Source of the DNA: Qaidamihabitans albus
Lineage (GTDB): Bacteria; Actinomycetota; Actinomycetes; Mycobacteriales; Pseudonocardiaceae
Assembly: GCF_016464705.1 (NCBI RefSeq)
Contig: NZ_JAEHOB010000001.1
Span: 124,001 to 188,000, forward strand
Direction: 5' to 3'
Length of the DNA: 64,000 nucleotides
Shown: in pieces, positions 52,851-60,884 of the stretch
Layout of the letters: each line of letters opens with the position of its first letter
Numbering within the stretch: the first letter of the stretch is position 1
Position numbers and translations under genes: made by a program
Notes under the pieces: generated by a model
Told to the model about the DNA's origin: nothing
The model's input: the letters and a program-made list of their open reading frames with translations, nothing else
Database searches by the model: none

Positions 52851-53351
52851 GTGCTTGAGTTCACCGAGACGATCTCGATTCACGCGCGGCCTTCGACGGT
52901 GTGGGACGTCATGCGCGATATCGAGGGCTGGTGGCTGGCATCGAATCCCGAGCACGAGACTCTTGAACGCCTCGATGATCGTGACGTTCTCGAGGTCGGC
53001 GCTCGACTGCGTATCCGGGAGAGGATCGGCGGCATCCCTGGCGAGGCCACCGGCACGATCACTCAGGTCGAGCCTGGCTCTGCGGTGACGTGGGAAGCAG
53101 AGGCTCGGTACCGCTGGCTCGGCGTGCCTGTCAGCGTCGAGGAGGGCGTTACCTGGCGCGTTGAACCGCACGACAGAGACGGCGAGAGCGCGAAGCTGAG
53201 TGCCCATGTATGGGCGACCTTCCCGCCGGGACTTCGTGGTCGTCTTCTGGAAGCTGCCTTCACTCACCTGCTTGGCGGAGTGGACAAGGACCGGGAACAC
53301 GCTCGGACAGAGTTGCGGTACCTCAAGGGCAGAGTCGAACAGATCCCCTGA
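52851..53351 (+). CDS. SRPBCC (polyketide cyclase-like) family protein
   Basis: Product of 166 residues from the GTG at 52851, with GGGAGGG ten bases before; an ATG at 52818 is an alternative. It begins LEFTETISIHARPSTVWDVM and carries the START-like strands ATGTITQVEPGSAVTWEAEA, then AFTHLLGGVDKDREHARTEL. It binds a small hydrophobic ligand by family analogy. Unlike the core genes around it, its codon choice is less GC-biased, as in the rest of this patch. Confidence 0.82.
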   Translation: MLEFTETISIHARPSTVWDVMRDIEGWWLASNPEHETLERLDDRDVLEVGARLRIRERIGGIPGEATGTITQVEPGSAVTWEAEARYRWLGVPVSVEEGVTWRVEPHDRDGESAKLSAHVWATFPPGLRGRLLEAAFTHLLGGVDKDREHARTELRYLKGRVEQIP

Positions 53352-53530
53352 CGAGGTGGCCGCGTAGCCGAAAGCCCTGCCGTGGGTAGACGGCGGGCGC
53401 TGTTGGGTAGCGACGATGGTGCGTTCCGGAAGGGGACCTGCTTAATGATTCGCCTCGTACGTGTGCGATGTGTGGGGTCGGTCGCGGGTGCAGGACTGCG
53501 CCCGCTCAGCTTGGTGGAAGGACTCCCGGC

Positions 53531-53918
53531 ATGCCGACTGCCCTCATCGAGGTGCGCCGCCAGTATCCCGAGGCTGATGAAGCGGCCATCATCGACGCCG
53601 TTCACGGTGCGCTTGTGGCCGCTTTCCGTATCCCACCGCAAGACAAACATGTGCGCCTCATGGTGCACGAGCCGCACAGATTCGCCTGCTCGCCCAACCA
53701 GACGAACCCCGAGTTCTACACGCTCGTGACCATTGACTGTTTCGCAGGGCGATTCCAAGCGGAATCTGTATGCAGAGATCGTCGATCGGCTGTCGGTATT
53801 CGGCATTCCGCGAGGCGACGTAACGATCACCCTTCGGGAGATCCCCACCGAGAATTGGGGGGTCCGGGGAGGTCGAGCGGCCTGCGACGTCGATCTTGGA
53901 TTCGAGGTCGACGTCTGA
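53531..53918 (+). pseudogene. tautomerase (4-OT family), frameshifted
   Basis: The first frame starts MPTALIEVRRQYPEADEAAI and carries family residues through EFYTLVTIDCFAGR near 53750. Homology then continues in the next frame as SKRNLYAEIVDRLSVFGIPR and IPTENWGVRGGRAACDVDLG to the stop at 53918. A small deletion around 53745-53756 explains the shift. The intact protein would be about 130 residues. The N-terminal catalytic Pro1 is kept, so decay is recent. Confidence 0.8.
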
Positions 53919-54005
53919 CGCTCTCCGAACGGCGGTGACCTGCGGCGCAGCTGGGTCTGAGCATGCCTGACCGGCTTGACGGCCCACACGGCGGCGGGTG
54001 ACCGG

Positions 54006-54656
54006 TCAATCCATCCAGTGGAACCACGCGTCGAAGATCGTGTAGGGCGGCCGGTCGGTGAGTACCGTTTCGACGGTCAAGGCGGGGTCGATCGAAGTGC
54101 TCAGTGTTTCCCGGTCCAGTAGCAATATTCCGTGCCGATCCAATACTTGGACGATGTCACGGCACGCGTCCTCCCAGCCGGTGACCGGGTTGCTGGCCGC
54201 GGTCTCGAGACTCGGGAGATAGGACGCTCCACTGGTGGCGCAGAAGGCGATGTCGACATCGGCGAAGAGTGCGGCGATCGGAGCCAGGCGGCACAACCCG
54301 ACGGCGAGACCTCGGACTCTGGTCATGTTGTCGTCGGCAACCCGTGCCGACCCGTCGCGCCAGGTGAGTAGCACATCGACAAACGAGGCGTAGCCAGAGC
54401 CGTACATGTCGAACTCGGATCGTTCGACGACGACCGAGGGGCATCGGTCCAGATCGGCGACGACCCATCGAAGCAGCCCCTCGACGGCTTCGGCGCTGCC
54501 GGCCCAAGCGCCTTCGGGGATCGCGATCTCGTCGTTCGCGGCCGCGCGCAGCACGGCGGGCTCCCTCGCCAGGGCGAGAATCTCACTCGTCACGTGCTGA
54601 TCGTAGGCTGTGCTGAAGTGCCCAGTTCTCTTCGAGCGCACGGACGCAAGCGACAC
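54006..54656 (-). CDS. hypothetical protein of 216 aa
   Basis: The frame starts MSLASVRSKRTGHFSTAYDQ; a GTG at 54593 is a plausible shorter start. No known motif is recognised. Visible features: a mixed alpha/beta composition, many acidic residues, a Trp-rich end (IFDAWFHWMD), and no signal peptide or membrane segment. The stretch VVVERSEFDMYGSGYASFVD is the most conserved-looking part. It precedes nothing obviously cotranscribed; the phosphatase-like gene 19 bp upstream on the same strand may be in the same operon. Confidence 0.6.
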   Translation of the reverse strand: MSLASVRSKRTGHFSTAYDQHVTSEILALAREPAVLRAAANDEIAIPEGAWAGSAEAVEGLLRWVVADLDRCPSVVVERSEFDMYGSGYASFVDVLLTWRDGSARVADDNMTRVRGLAVGLCRLAPIAALFADVDIAFCATSGASYLPSLETAASNPVTGWEDACRDIVQVLDRHGILLLDRETLSTSIDPALTVETVLTDRPPYTIFDAWFHWMD

Positions 54657-54674
54657 CAGCCGCGCCTCCGGTGA

Positions 54675-55511
54675 CTAGTTCGCGTCGCCTGCTCGGCGGG
54701 AGGCGTTGCCGCTCGTTCTTCCTTCAGGCAGGAGAACCGCGACGCTCTTGTCGTCGTGGCGCTTGGCGCGGGGCAGTTCCTGTGCATCCGGGTCGGCGTG
54801 TGCCTCCCAGGTCTCGCACTGGTGGAGCATGGTTCTCAGCTCGTTGGGGTCCGCGCCGCGGAGGCCGGGCCAGTCGTTGAGGCCGAGGTAGTCCATCGTG
54901 TTGTACGCGCCGTCGGTGGCGAGTACGACCCACGGTGCGGACTCGGTCGGTCGAGTGGTGACGATGGCATGGTCGGCGGCGGTTGGGTCGGTCTCGGCGA
55001 TCCAGTAGCCCCCTGGCTGGTTGCGGCGCTCCGCTTGCTGGCTTTGCAGCTCTCTCAGCAGGGCTTTGTGCTCGTCGTCGTAGCCGGTGCCGGCGGCAAG
55101 GCGGGCGCGATACGTGCGCCGGGGAACAAGGTCGAGCCGGTCCATGCGGTCGTCGGTGAGAACCTCGTCGGGCAGGACGATCAGGTTGTCTCCGAGAACC
55201 AACAGCTCGAACTGGTCGCCGAGTTCACGAACGATAGTGACCGCGCTTGAGGGCGACTTGCCAGGCGCGAGGCCGAGGTCGCGAGTGGTGCGTTCGATGG
55301 TGTCGGCAAGGATGGTGCGGAGGTCGCCGTCAGGGGCGGCGTTGAGGGCGTCGCGGAGATGGCGGCCGAGCCGGTCGGCGTAGGTGCTGGCGGCCACCGG
55401 GACCGGCACGAAAGCGGACGCGCCGTCCAGCATGATCACGGCGTCTTCGGTCGTGAACACCTTGTCATCGCTGTTGTCAATCCCGGGGAGCTGGGCGGCG
55501 GATACACGCAT
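54675..55511 (-). CDS. PP2C-like serine/threonine phosphatase
   Basis: Product of 278 residues from the ATG at 55509-55511; a TTG nine codons upstream is an alternative. PP2C elements are visible: the metal-binding Asp in VIMLDGASAFVPVPVAASTY, SSAVTIVRELGDQFELLVLG, LGDNLIVLP, and VVLATDGAYNTMDYLGL with the late Asp-Gly, then HDDKSVAVLLP. It would dephosphorylate Ser/Thr on a partner protein. A 56-residue peptide ORF ends 42 bp upstream on the same strand. No kinase is adjacent. Confidence 0.78.
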   Translation of the reverse strand: MRVSAAQLPGIDNSDDKVFTTEDAVIMLDGASAFVPVPVAASTYADRLGRHLRDALNAAPDGDLRTILADTIERTTRDLGLAPGKSPSSAVTIVRELGDQFELLVLGDNLIVLPDEVLTDDRMDRLDLVPRRTYRARLAAGTGYDDEHKALLRELQSQQAERRNQPGGYWIAETDPTAADHAIVTTRPTESAPWVVLATDGAYNTMDYLGLNDWPGLRGADPNELRTMLHQCETWEAHADPDAQELPRAKRHDDKSVAVLLPEGRTSGNASRRAGDAN

Positions 55512-55553
55512 CGGGTCACCAAACGTAAGGGTCGGCAACGAGTTCGGCCCTGA

Positions 55554-55724
55554 TCATGCCGCGCTGTTGTTCACGGTCGCACGGGACGGTAACGCTCTGC
55601 GGTGGCCGAACTTCAACCAGCGGGTGAAGTGGACCAAGGTCGTGATCGGTGGTTCGTCGTTTGCCCGCAGCGTCTCGGTGGTGGTACCGCTGCTCTGAGC
55701 CGGTTCGTAAGAGGAGTTGGTCAT
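55554..55724 (-). CDS. possible 56-aa peptide upstream of the PP2C gene
   Basis: ATG at 55722-55724, stop TGA at 55554-55556. The product starts MTNSSYEPAQSSGTTTETLR and ends GHRRALPSRATVNNSAA, with an acidic/polar first half and a basic aromatic middle (VHFTRWLKFGHRR), a layout seen in some ribosomally made peptide precursors. No strong ribosome site exists and the start faces the VOC gene start. It may equally be chance ORF; no peptide-modifying enzyme is adjacent. Confidence 0.3.
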   Translation of the reverse strand: MTNSSYEPAQSSGTTTETLRANDEPPITTLVHFTRWLKFGHRRALPSRATVNNSAA

Positions 55725-55725
55725 C

Positions 55726-56076
55726 GTGGCGATCAGGTGGGAGGCCCTGACCATCGATGCGCGGGAGCCGGAGTCACTCGCGCGGTGGTGGGCAAAGACC
55801 CTCGGCTGGGTCCTGGTGGACCCTCAGCCGGGTGGTGTCGAGGTCCGGTCGCCCGATGGGCACTCGTCGTCTCTCTTCTTCGTCCGCGTAGACGACGCGA
55901 AGCTGAGCAAGAACCGCTTGCACCTCGACTTGTACGCAGAGGACCAGGTGGCAGCCGTGGACGACCTCATCTCCAGGGGAGCCACTCGCGCCGCCGTGGG
56001 GCAGCCCGACGACGCGGAATGGGTGGTGCTGCGTGACCCCGAGGGCAACGAGTTCTGCCTCCTCGAACCGCGCTGA
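55726..56076 (+). CDS. VOC-family (glyoxalase-like) protein
   Basis: Product of 116 residues from a GTG start with GAGGAG upstream. The fold is visible: IRWEALTIDAREPESLARWW, ADDAKLS-like NRLHLDLYAEDQVAAVDDLI and WVVLRDPEGNEFCLLEPR, the typical glyoxalase-like-domain 6 ending. Metal-binding residues are incomplete, suggesting a binding protein or a divergent enzyme. Confidence 0.88.
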   Translation: MAIRWEALTIDAREPESLARWWAKTLGWVLVDPQPGGVEVRSPDGHSSSLFFVRVDDAKLSKNRLHLDLYAEDQVAAVDDLISRGATRAAVGQPDDAEWVVLRDPEGNEFCLLEPR

Positions 56077-56180
56077 CCGCTGAGGCGTCCCACTGTGTCA
56101 GGGTGGGCGTCACCCATCGCGCAGCGACGCCGACAGGCGCCCTTGACGGCAGCGGTCGCACTGTTTTCGCAGGTCACCGG

Positions 56181-56224
56181 TCGTGAGTGAAGAGCCGTGT
56201 TCTAACTCGCGTGCGCACTCACGA
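56181..56224. repeat. 44-bp palindromic repeat, copy G
   Basis: Bounded by TCGTGAGTG and CACTCACGA with core GTTCTAACTCG. It lies between the VOC gene and the tRNA-Gly terminator, in a convergent interval. Confidence 0.9.
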
Positions 56225-56291
56225 GAGGTGACCAGTGATGCCGACGGGCGCCAGTCGGTTGTGGCACGGAAGCGGAGCTGATCTCGAACGA

Positions 56292-56338
56292 CGAAACCCC
56301 CGGGTCCACATCAGACGGTGTGTGACCTGGGGGTTTCG
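56292..56338 (-). terminator. terminator of tRNA-Gly
   Basis: CGAAACCCCCGGGTC (56292-56306) pairs with GACCTGGGGGTTTCG (56324-56338), one G-U pair, with a partly paired loop. It follows the tRNA directly on the minus strand. Confidence 0.85.
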
Positions 56339-56341
56339 GCT

Positions 56342-56415
56342 TGGAGCGGATGACGGGAATCGAACCCGCGTTCTCAGCTTGGGAAGCTGATGTTCTACCA
56401 TTGAACTACATCCGC
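56342..56415 (-). tRNA. tRNA-Gly (anticodon CCC)
   Basis: Full cloverleaf on the minus strand: acceptor stem GCGGATG with CATCCGC, discriminator T and encoded CCA (56342-56344). The anticodon stem TCAGC/GCTGA encloses loop TTCCCAA, giving anticodon CCC for GGG codons. The T-arm contains GGTTCGATTCC. Length is 74 nt with CCA. A TATGCT -10 element lies at 56427-56432. A tRNA-Gly next to dcd is also found in mycobacteria. Confidence 0.97.
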
Positions 56416-56547
56416 AAGGCACGAACAGCATACACGGTGCCGATCTACGGCTTCACGCGGCTTCCCCTTCGCCACACCGCCTTGACGTTCCCCGCATCAA
56501 GTGACAACACTTGTTGTCTGAAGTCGTGTACGGGCAGGTGAGCAACC

Positions 56548-57786
56548 ATGAAGGCCGACGAGCGGCTACCGGACCCAGAGCTGTTCCGGCAGGGTGGGTT
56601 CCGGTTCGCGGCGAAGCTGTTCGCCCCCGGCGACATCCGCGGCACCGAGTCGCAGGTGCGGCGGCTGCGCGAGTTCGCCCAGGCCGAGGATCCACCGGCC
56701 GACGCGGTCGTCGCCATGATCCACGATCGCCCTCGCGGCGAGGGGCGCGCGCTGTTCGAGCAGGCGCTCGAACGCGGCGTCGACACCCTCGACGACCCGC
56801 CGCCGCAGCTCGTCGACTTCTTCCGCGACGTCGAGGCGACCCCGTACTGGGTCGACCAGGAACGCGTGGAACGCGGCGCACGGGCCATCGTGCGCACCGG
56901 GCTGCTCGGCCTCTTCCCGCTGGGCGACATGTCGCTGATGGGCGGCTACCTCGCCTCCCGTGCCACGAAGTCGCTGGTCGGTACCGGTGCCATCGAGCGG
57001 ACCGCCAGCCGCAGGCTCGTCGAGACCGCCACCTGGTGGATCGACGTCACCTCCCCGGGCGCCCTCCGGCCCGGCGAGCGCGGCTACACCTCGGCGCTGC
57101 GCGTCCGGCTCGTGCACGCACACGTACGCGCCGCCATGAACCGCCGCGACGACTGGGACTACGAAGCCTGGGACCGGCCGGTCAACCAGGTGCAGACGGT
57201 GGGCACGCTGCTGCTCTTCTCCCTGGTCTACGTACTCGGCATGCAGCTGCTCGGCGTCCGCTACACCGAACGCGAGCGCGCCGACATCATCCACCTCTGG
57301 CGCTACGTCGGCTGGCTCATGGGTGTCTCCGAGGAGCTCCTGCCTGCCACCGAGGAGGACGCCTGGCGCCTGCTGTGGCTGCTCGCCACCACCGAGTTCA
57401 TCCCCGACGCCGACTCGAAACGCCTGGCAGCGGCGCTGCTCGAATCGCACGCCGACGTCGGCCGGGGCCGCGGCGCCGTGGGCAAGGTCCTCTCGCACGT
57501 CTCGGTGCGCCTGCACTCCTCGATCAGCCGGCTGGTACTCGGCCGGACCAACGCCGACTTCCTCGAACTCCCCAACGATCCGGTCGCGCAGGGTGTGGTG
57601 TTCGCGGTCTCGGCCGCGAACTTCGCCGCCGAGACCGTCCGCAGGCACGTCCCGGGCGCGACGACCCTGCAGGAACGGCTCGGCGACGCGGGCCGCCGCC
57701 AGTACGTCGCCCGCCTCGGCGCGATCTTCCACACCGACACCACCTACGCCCGGCACATGCGTACCGACTCCCGGCCCGCGGCCTGA
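56548..57786 (+). CDS. MpaB/rubber-oxygenase-family (DUF2236) oxygenase
   Basis: Product of 412 residues. Family features: LFRQGGFRFAAKLFAPGDIR, the heme-proximal region TSALRVRLVHAHVRAAMNRR (Arg...His...Arg), NQVQTVGTLLLFSLVYVLGM and IIHLWRYVGWLMGVSEELLP. This is the 'ER-bound oxygenase mpaB/Lcp' family of b-type heme proteins, which includes latex-clearing protein. No signal peptide is present, unlike secreted Lcp. The substrate is unknown, possibly an isoprenoid or lipid. Confidence 0.9.
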   Translation: MKADERLPDPELFRQGGFRFAAKLFAPGDIRGTESQVRRLREFAQAEDPPADAVVAMIHDRPRGEGRALFEQALERGVDTLDDPPPQLVDFFRDVEATPYWVDQERVERGARAIVRTGLLGLFPLGDMSLMGGYLASRATKSLVGTGAIERTASRRLVETATWWIDVTSPGALRPGERGYTSALRVRLVHAHVRAAMNRRDDWDYEAWDRPVNQVQTVGTLLLFSLVYVLGMQLLGVRYTERERADIIHLWRYVGWLMGVSEELLPATEEDAWRLLWLLATTEFIPDADSKRLAAALLESHADVGRGRGAVGKVLSHVSVRLHSSISRLVLGRTNADFLELPNDPVAQGVVFAVSAANFAAETVRRHVPGATTLQERLGDAGRRQYVARLGAIFHTDTTYARHMRTDSRPAA

Positions 57787-57805
57787 GCCGGGCTAGGGTG
57801 GCCGG

Positions 57806-58387
57806 GTGCTACTGAGCGACCGCGACCTCCGCAAAGAGCTGGATTCCGGGCGGCTCGGGATCGACCCGTTCGACCCGGCGATGCTGCAGCCCTCCAGCGT
57901 GGACGTGCGGCTGGACCGTTTCTTTCGCGTGTTCGACAACACCAAGTACACCCACATCGACCCGAAGCTCCAGCAGGACGAGCTGACCTCGCTCGTGGAG
58001 AAGGAGGGCGAGGACCCGTTCGTCCTGCACCCCGGCGAGTTCGTGCTGGGGTCGACCTTCGAGCAGGTCACCCTGCCCGACGACCTCGCGGGCAGGCTGG
58101 AGGGCAAATCCTCGCTCGGCCGCCTCGGGCTGCTCACCCATTCCACGGCCGGGTTCATCGACCCCGGCTTCACCGGGCACATCACGCTGGAGCTCTCCAA
58201 CGTGGCGAACCTGCCCATCACGCTGTGGCCGGGCATGAAGATCGGCCAGCTGTGCCTGTTCCGGCTCACCAGCTCCGCCGAGTACCCGTACGGCTCCGCC
58301 CACGCCGGCTCGCGCTACCAGGGCCAGCGCGGTCCGACGCCGAGCCGCGCGTACAAGAACTTCGACCGCATCGACACCCGGCGCTAG
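57806..58387 (+). CDS. dcd: dCTP deaminase, bifunctional Dcd-Dut type
   Basis: Product of 193 residues from a GTG start. Motifs: [40 protein letters not shown] with the Arg and catalytic pocket, [20 protein letters not shown] with the essential Glu, and the nucleotide-covering tail [20 protein letters not shown]. Actinobacterial and archaeal members (e.g. M. tuberculosis Rv0321) convert dCTP directly to dUMP, combining deaminase and dUTPase. Supplies dTMP synthesis and keeps dUTP low. Confidence 0.96.
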   Translation: MLLSDRDLRKELDSGRLGIDPFDPAMLQPSSVDVRLDRFFRVFDNTKYTHIDPKLQQDELTSLVEKEGEDPFVLHPGEFVLGSTFEQVTLPDDLAGRLEGKSSLGRLGLLTHSTAGFIDPGFTGHITLELSNVANLPITLWPGMKIGQLCLFRLTSSAEYPYGSAHAGSRYQGQRGPTPSRAYKNFDRIDTRR

Positions 58388-58404
58388 ACCTGCCCGACCA
58401 GCGC

Positions 58405-58448
58405 TCGTGAGTGCATAACACTGTTCTAACTCGTGTGCGCACTCACGA
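58405..58448. repeat. 44-bp palindromic repeat, copy H
   Basis: Bounded by TCGTGAGTG and CACTCACGA with core GTTCTAAC. It starts 18 bases after the dcd stop and separates it from the CAP-domain gene. Confidence 0.9.
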
Positions 58449-58512
58449 GGCAGACGCACATGGTGAAGATAACGGTTTAGTTACTCACGCGTCGGTGGTA
58501 ATTTGCGCGCCT

Positions 58513-59265
58513 GTGCCCGCCCCGAGCTCCAGAATCAAGTCACTCTTGGTGACCCTGAGTGTCCTGATGGGGGTCACGCTGGCGGCAGGCGTCCGTCTGC
58601 TCTGGGAGCCTGCGGAGGACCGGCTACCCGTCGTGGCGATGCCCGCGCCGGAGACTCCAGGCCCCTTCAACAGCCCCATCCGCGACGGCCGGTCCGGCAC
58701 CACCACGCCGGGCACATCCGAGCCGGCGAGCCCTTCGACGTCTGCCCCGGCGAAGCCCCCGGAGCCCACCTCCGCGACGACGGAGAGCACGTCGTCGCGG
58801 TCCGCGCCCACCAGCACGACCACTACCGAGAGCGCGCCGCCCAGCCCGAGGACCACTACCGAAGCCGAACCACCCAGCACGCCCCGCTCCGCCGCGAACT
58901 CGCTGCCAGGAGAGGTCGTCCGCCTGGTCAACGCGGAGCGCGCCCGCGCGGGCTGCGACGCCGTCGAGACCGACCCCCGGCTCGCCGAGGCCGCGCAGCG
59001 GCACAGCGACGACATGGCTCGCCGCGGCTACTTCTCGCACGACTCACCGGAGGGCGAGTCGTTCGACCGGCGCATCCGGGAGGCGGGCTATCCGCGGCCG
59101 GGCGCCGAGAACATCGCCATGGGCCAGTCGAGCGCAAAGGCCGTCATGGACGCGTGGATGGACTCGCCCGGGCACCGCCGCAACATCCTGAACTGCGACC
59201 TCTCCGCCATCGGCGTCGGCGTGACGACCTCGGGCTGGTACTGGACCCAGGACTTCGGCTACTGA
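58513..59265 (+). CDS. secreted or anchored CAP-domain (SCP/PR-1) protein
   Basis: About 250 residues from GTG at 58513; GTG at 58495 is an alternative and no ribosome site separates them. The extension further upstream runs through repeat H and is rejected. One membrane anchor or signal (SRIKSLLVTLSVLMGVTLAA) precedes a Pro/Ser/Thr-rich linker of about 90 residues. The CAP domain follows: EVVRLVNAERARAGCDAVET, HSDDMARRGYFSHDSPEGES, GAENIAMGQSS and WMDSPGHRRNILNCDLSAIG. CAP proteins act outside the cell; activity unknown. Confidence 0.9.
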   Translation: MPAPSSRIKSLLVTLSVLMGVTLAAGVRLLWEPAEDRLPVVAMPAPETPGPFNSPIRDGRSGTTTPGTSEPASPSTSAPAKPPEPTSATTESTSSRSAPTSTTTTESAPPSPRTTTEAEPPSTPRSAANSLPGEVVRLVNAERARAGCDAVETDPRLAEAAQRHSDDMARRGYFSHDSPEGESFDRRIREAGYPRPGAENIAMGQSSAKAVMDAWMDSPGHRRNILNCDLSAIGVGVTTSGWYWTQDFGY

Positions 59266-59271
59266 GGCGAG

Positions 59272-60036
59272 CTACCGGCCGAAGTCCCCGTGCCGCCCGG
59301 CCCCTTCGGCGAAGCGGCCCGCCCCGGCGAGCGCGTCGGTCCGCAGCGAGACCATCCCGTGCCCCAGTTCGACGGCGAGCGCCTCCGCCTCGGCCAGCCC
59401 TTCCTGCTCCAGCACCGACATCCGGTCTTCGCGCAGGCACGTCTGCGGGAAGCGGGCGATGTCGGCGGCGAGCCGCTCGGCGGCCTCCCGAGCCTGTCCC
59501 GTCGGCACGACCCGGTTCGCCAGGCCCATCGAGAGCGCCTCGTCTGCGGCCACCGGCCGCCCGGTGAGCACCAGGTCCATCGCGCGGCTCTCGCCGATCA
59601 GCCTCGGCAGCCGCACCGTGCCGCCGTCGATCAGCGGGACGCCCCACCGCCGGCAGAACACGCCGAACACGGCGTCCTCCTCGGCCACCCGCAGGTCGCA
59701 CCACAGCGCCAGCTCAAGCCCGCCGGCCACCGCGTAGCCGGAGACGGCGGCGATCACCGGCTTGCTCAGCCGCATCCGCGTCGGCCCCATCGGTCCGTCG
59801 CCGTCCTCGGTGACCTGGTTGCCGTTCGCCGTCCCGATCGACTTGAGGTCGGCCCCGGCACAGAACGTGCCACCCTCTCCCCACAGCACGGCCACGCTCG
59901 CGTCCGGGTCGGCCTCGAACCCGTGGAACGCCTCGGCGAGCGCCGCGGCGGTCGGCCCGTCCACGGCGTTGCGCTTGTCCGCGTTCGCGAGCACCACCGT
60001 GGTGACCGGACCGTCGGTCTCGACCCGCACTCCCAT
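59272..60036 (-). CDS. enoyl-CoA hydratase/isomerase 1 (crotonase)
   Basis: Product of 254 residues. Crotonase motifs: VLWGEGGTFCAGADLKSIG (oxyanion hole 1), KPVIAAVSGYAVAGGLELAL (oxyanion hole 2) and LWCDLRVAEEDAVFGVFCRR. The second catalytic Glu position is shifted (LPRLIGESRAMDLVLTG). Third gene of the operon starting with the AidB-type dehydrogenase; nine bases separate it from the second crotonase gene. Acts in acyl-CoA beta-oxidation of an undefined substrate. Confidence 0.92.
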   Translation of the reverse strand: MGVRVETDGPVTTVVLANADKRNAVDGPTAAALAEAFHGFEADPDASVAVLWGEGGTFCAGADLKSIGTANGNQVTEDGDGPMGPTRMRLSKPVIAAVSGYAVAGGLELALWCDLRVAEEDAVFGVFCRRWGVPLIDGGTVRLPRLIGESRAMDLVLTGRPVAADEALSMGLANRVVPTGQAREAAERLAADIARFPQTCLREDRMSVLEQEGLAEAEALAVELGHGMVSLRTDALAGAGRFAEGAGRHGDFGR

Positions 60037-60044
60037 ACCAGCTC

Positions 60045-60884
60045 CTATCTGCGCGAACCGTAGTCGCCGAACGGGTCGTCCCGCTCCCGCACGGCCTGCC
60101 GGAAACCGGCGTCGCCCGCCCGCCGGACGAAGTCCCGGCCTTCCTGAGTGTGCCGGGCCACGCCGTCGAGCAGGGTGCCGAGCGTGCGCGACGACGACAG
60201 TCCCATGTTCTCGGCGGTCTGGTTGCACAGCAGCTTGAGCATCTCGAGCTGGTTGCCGGGCAGCCGCGCCATCCTGCGGGCGAGCCCGGTCGCGTGCTCG
60301 ACCAGGCGCTCGTCGGGGACGCATTCCAGGATGAGCCCGATGTCGGCGGCCGTGGGCGCCGGAATCTCGTCACCGGTGAGCAGGTAGCGCTTCGCCCGCT
60401 CGAAACCGAGCCGGTACACCCACATCGCCGTGGTCGGCGTGCCCCACACCCGCGCGGGCGGGTAGCCGAAGACGGCGTTCTCCGCGGCCACCACGATGTC
60501 CGCGCACAGCACCATGTCCGTGCCGCCCGCGATGCACCAGCCGTGCACGGCGGCGATCGTGGGCTTCGCCGCGTACCAGAGCTTCAGGTAGACATCGACG
60601 AACGTGGACAGCATCCGCATGTCCGCCGCGGAGTCCCACACCCGGTCCGACTCGTCCTCGGCGGCCTGCAGCTCGGTGGACCAGTCGAGCCCGTAGCCCG
60701 CGCAGAACGCCGGCCCCTCGGCCCGCAGCAGCAGGACCCGGACGTCGGGATCGGCGTCCGCCTCGTCGATCGCGGCGGCGAGGGCGTCCCGCAGCCGCGG
60801 CGTGATCGTGTTGTACTCCTCCGGCCGGGTGAGCACGATCGACCGGACCCCCGCCTCCGTCTCGGTCCGCAGGGGTGCGGTCAC
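60045..60884 (-). CDS. enoyl-CoA hydratase/isomerase 2 (crotonase)
   Basis: Product of 279 residues from the GTG at 60882-60884, which overlaps the dehydrogenase stop (GTGA). Motifs: RAEGPAFCAGYGLDWSTELQ, KPTIAAVHGWCIAGGTDMVL and LCADIVVAAENAVFGYPPAR; the C-terminal part is longer than usual (RHTQEGRDFVRRAGDAGF). The Gly-Tyr-Gly in place of Ala-Asp-Leu at the first oxyanion site differs from its neighbour, so the two crotonases probably do different steps. Confidence 0.92.
   Translation of the reverse strand: MTAPLRTETEAGVRSIVLTRPEEYNTITPRLRDALAAAIDEADADPDVRVLLLRAEGPAFCAGYGLDWSTELQAAEDESDRVWDSAADMRMLSTFVDVYLKLWYAAKPTIAAVHGWCIAGGTDMVLCADIVVAAENAVFGYPPARVWGTPTTAMWVYRLGFERAKRYLLTGDEIPAPTAADIGLILECVPDERLVEHATGLARRMARLPGNQLEMLKLLCNQTAENMGLSSSRTLGTLLDGVARHTQEGRDFVRRAGDAGFRQAVRERDDPFGDYGSRR

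Noticed and set aside
52186-56415. Integrated island at the tRNA-Gly gene
   Set aside because: There is no integrase and no second copy of the tRNA 3' end in the window, and the tRNA is complete; the accessory look is only compositional and by gene content.
9909-58448. CRISPR-like repeats
   Set aside because: The eight palindromes are spread over 48 kb at gene ends, with no regular spacers and no cas genes.
58411-58512. Longer CAP-protein start at 58411
   Set aside because: The first residues would be translated from repeat copy H and contain no signal peptide feature.
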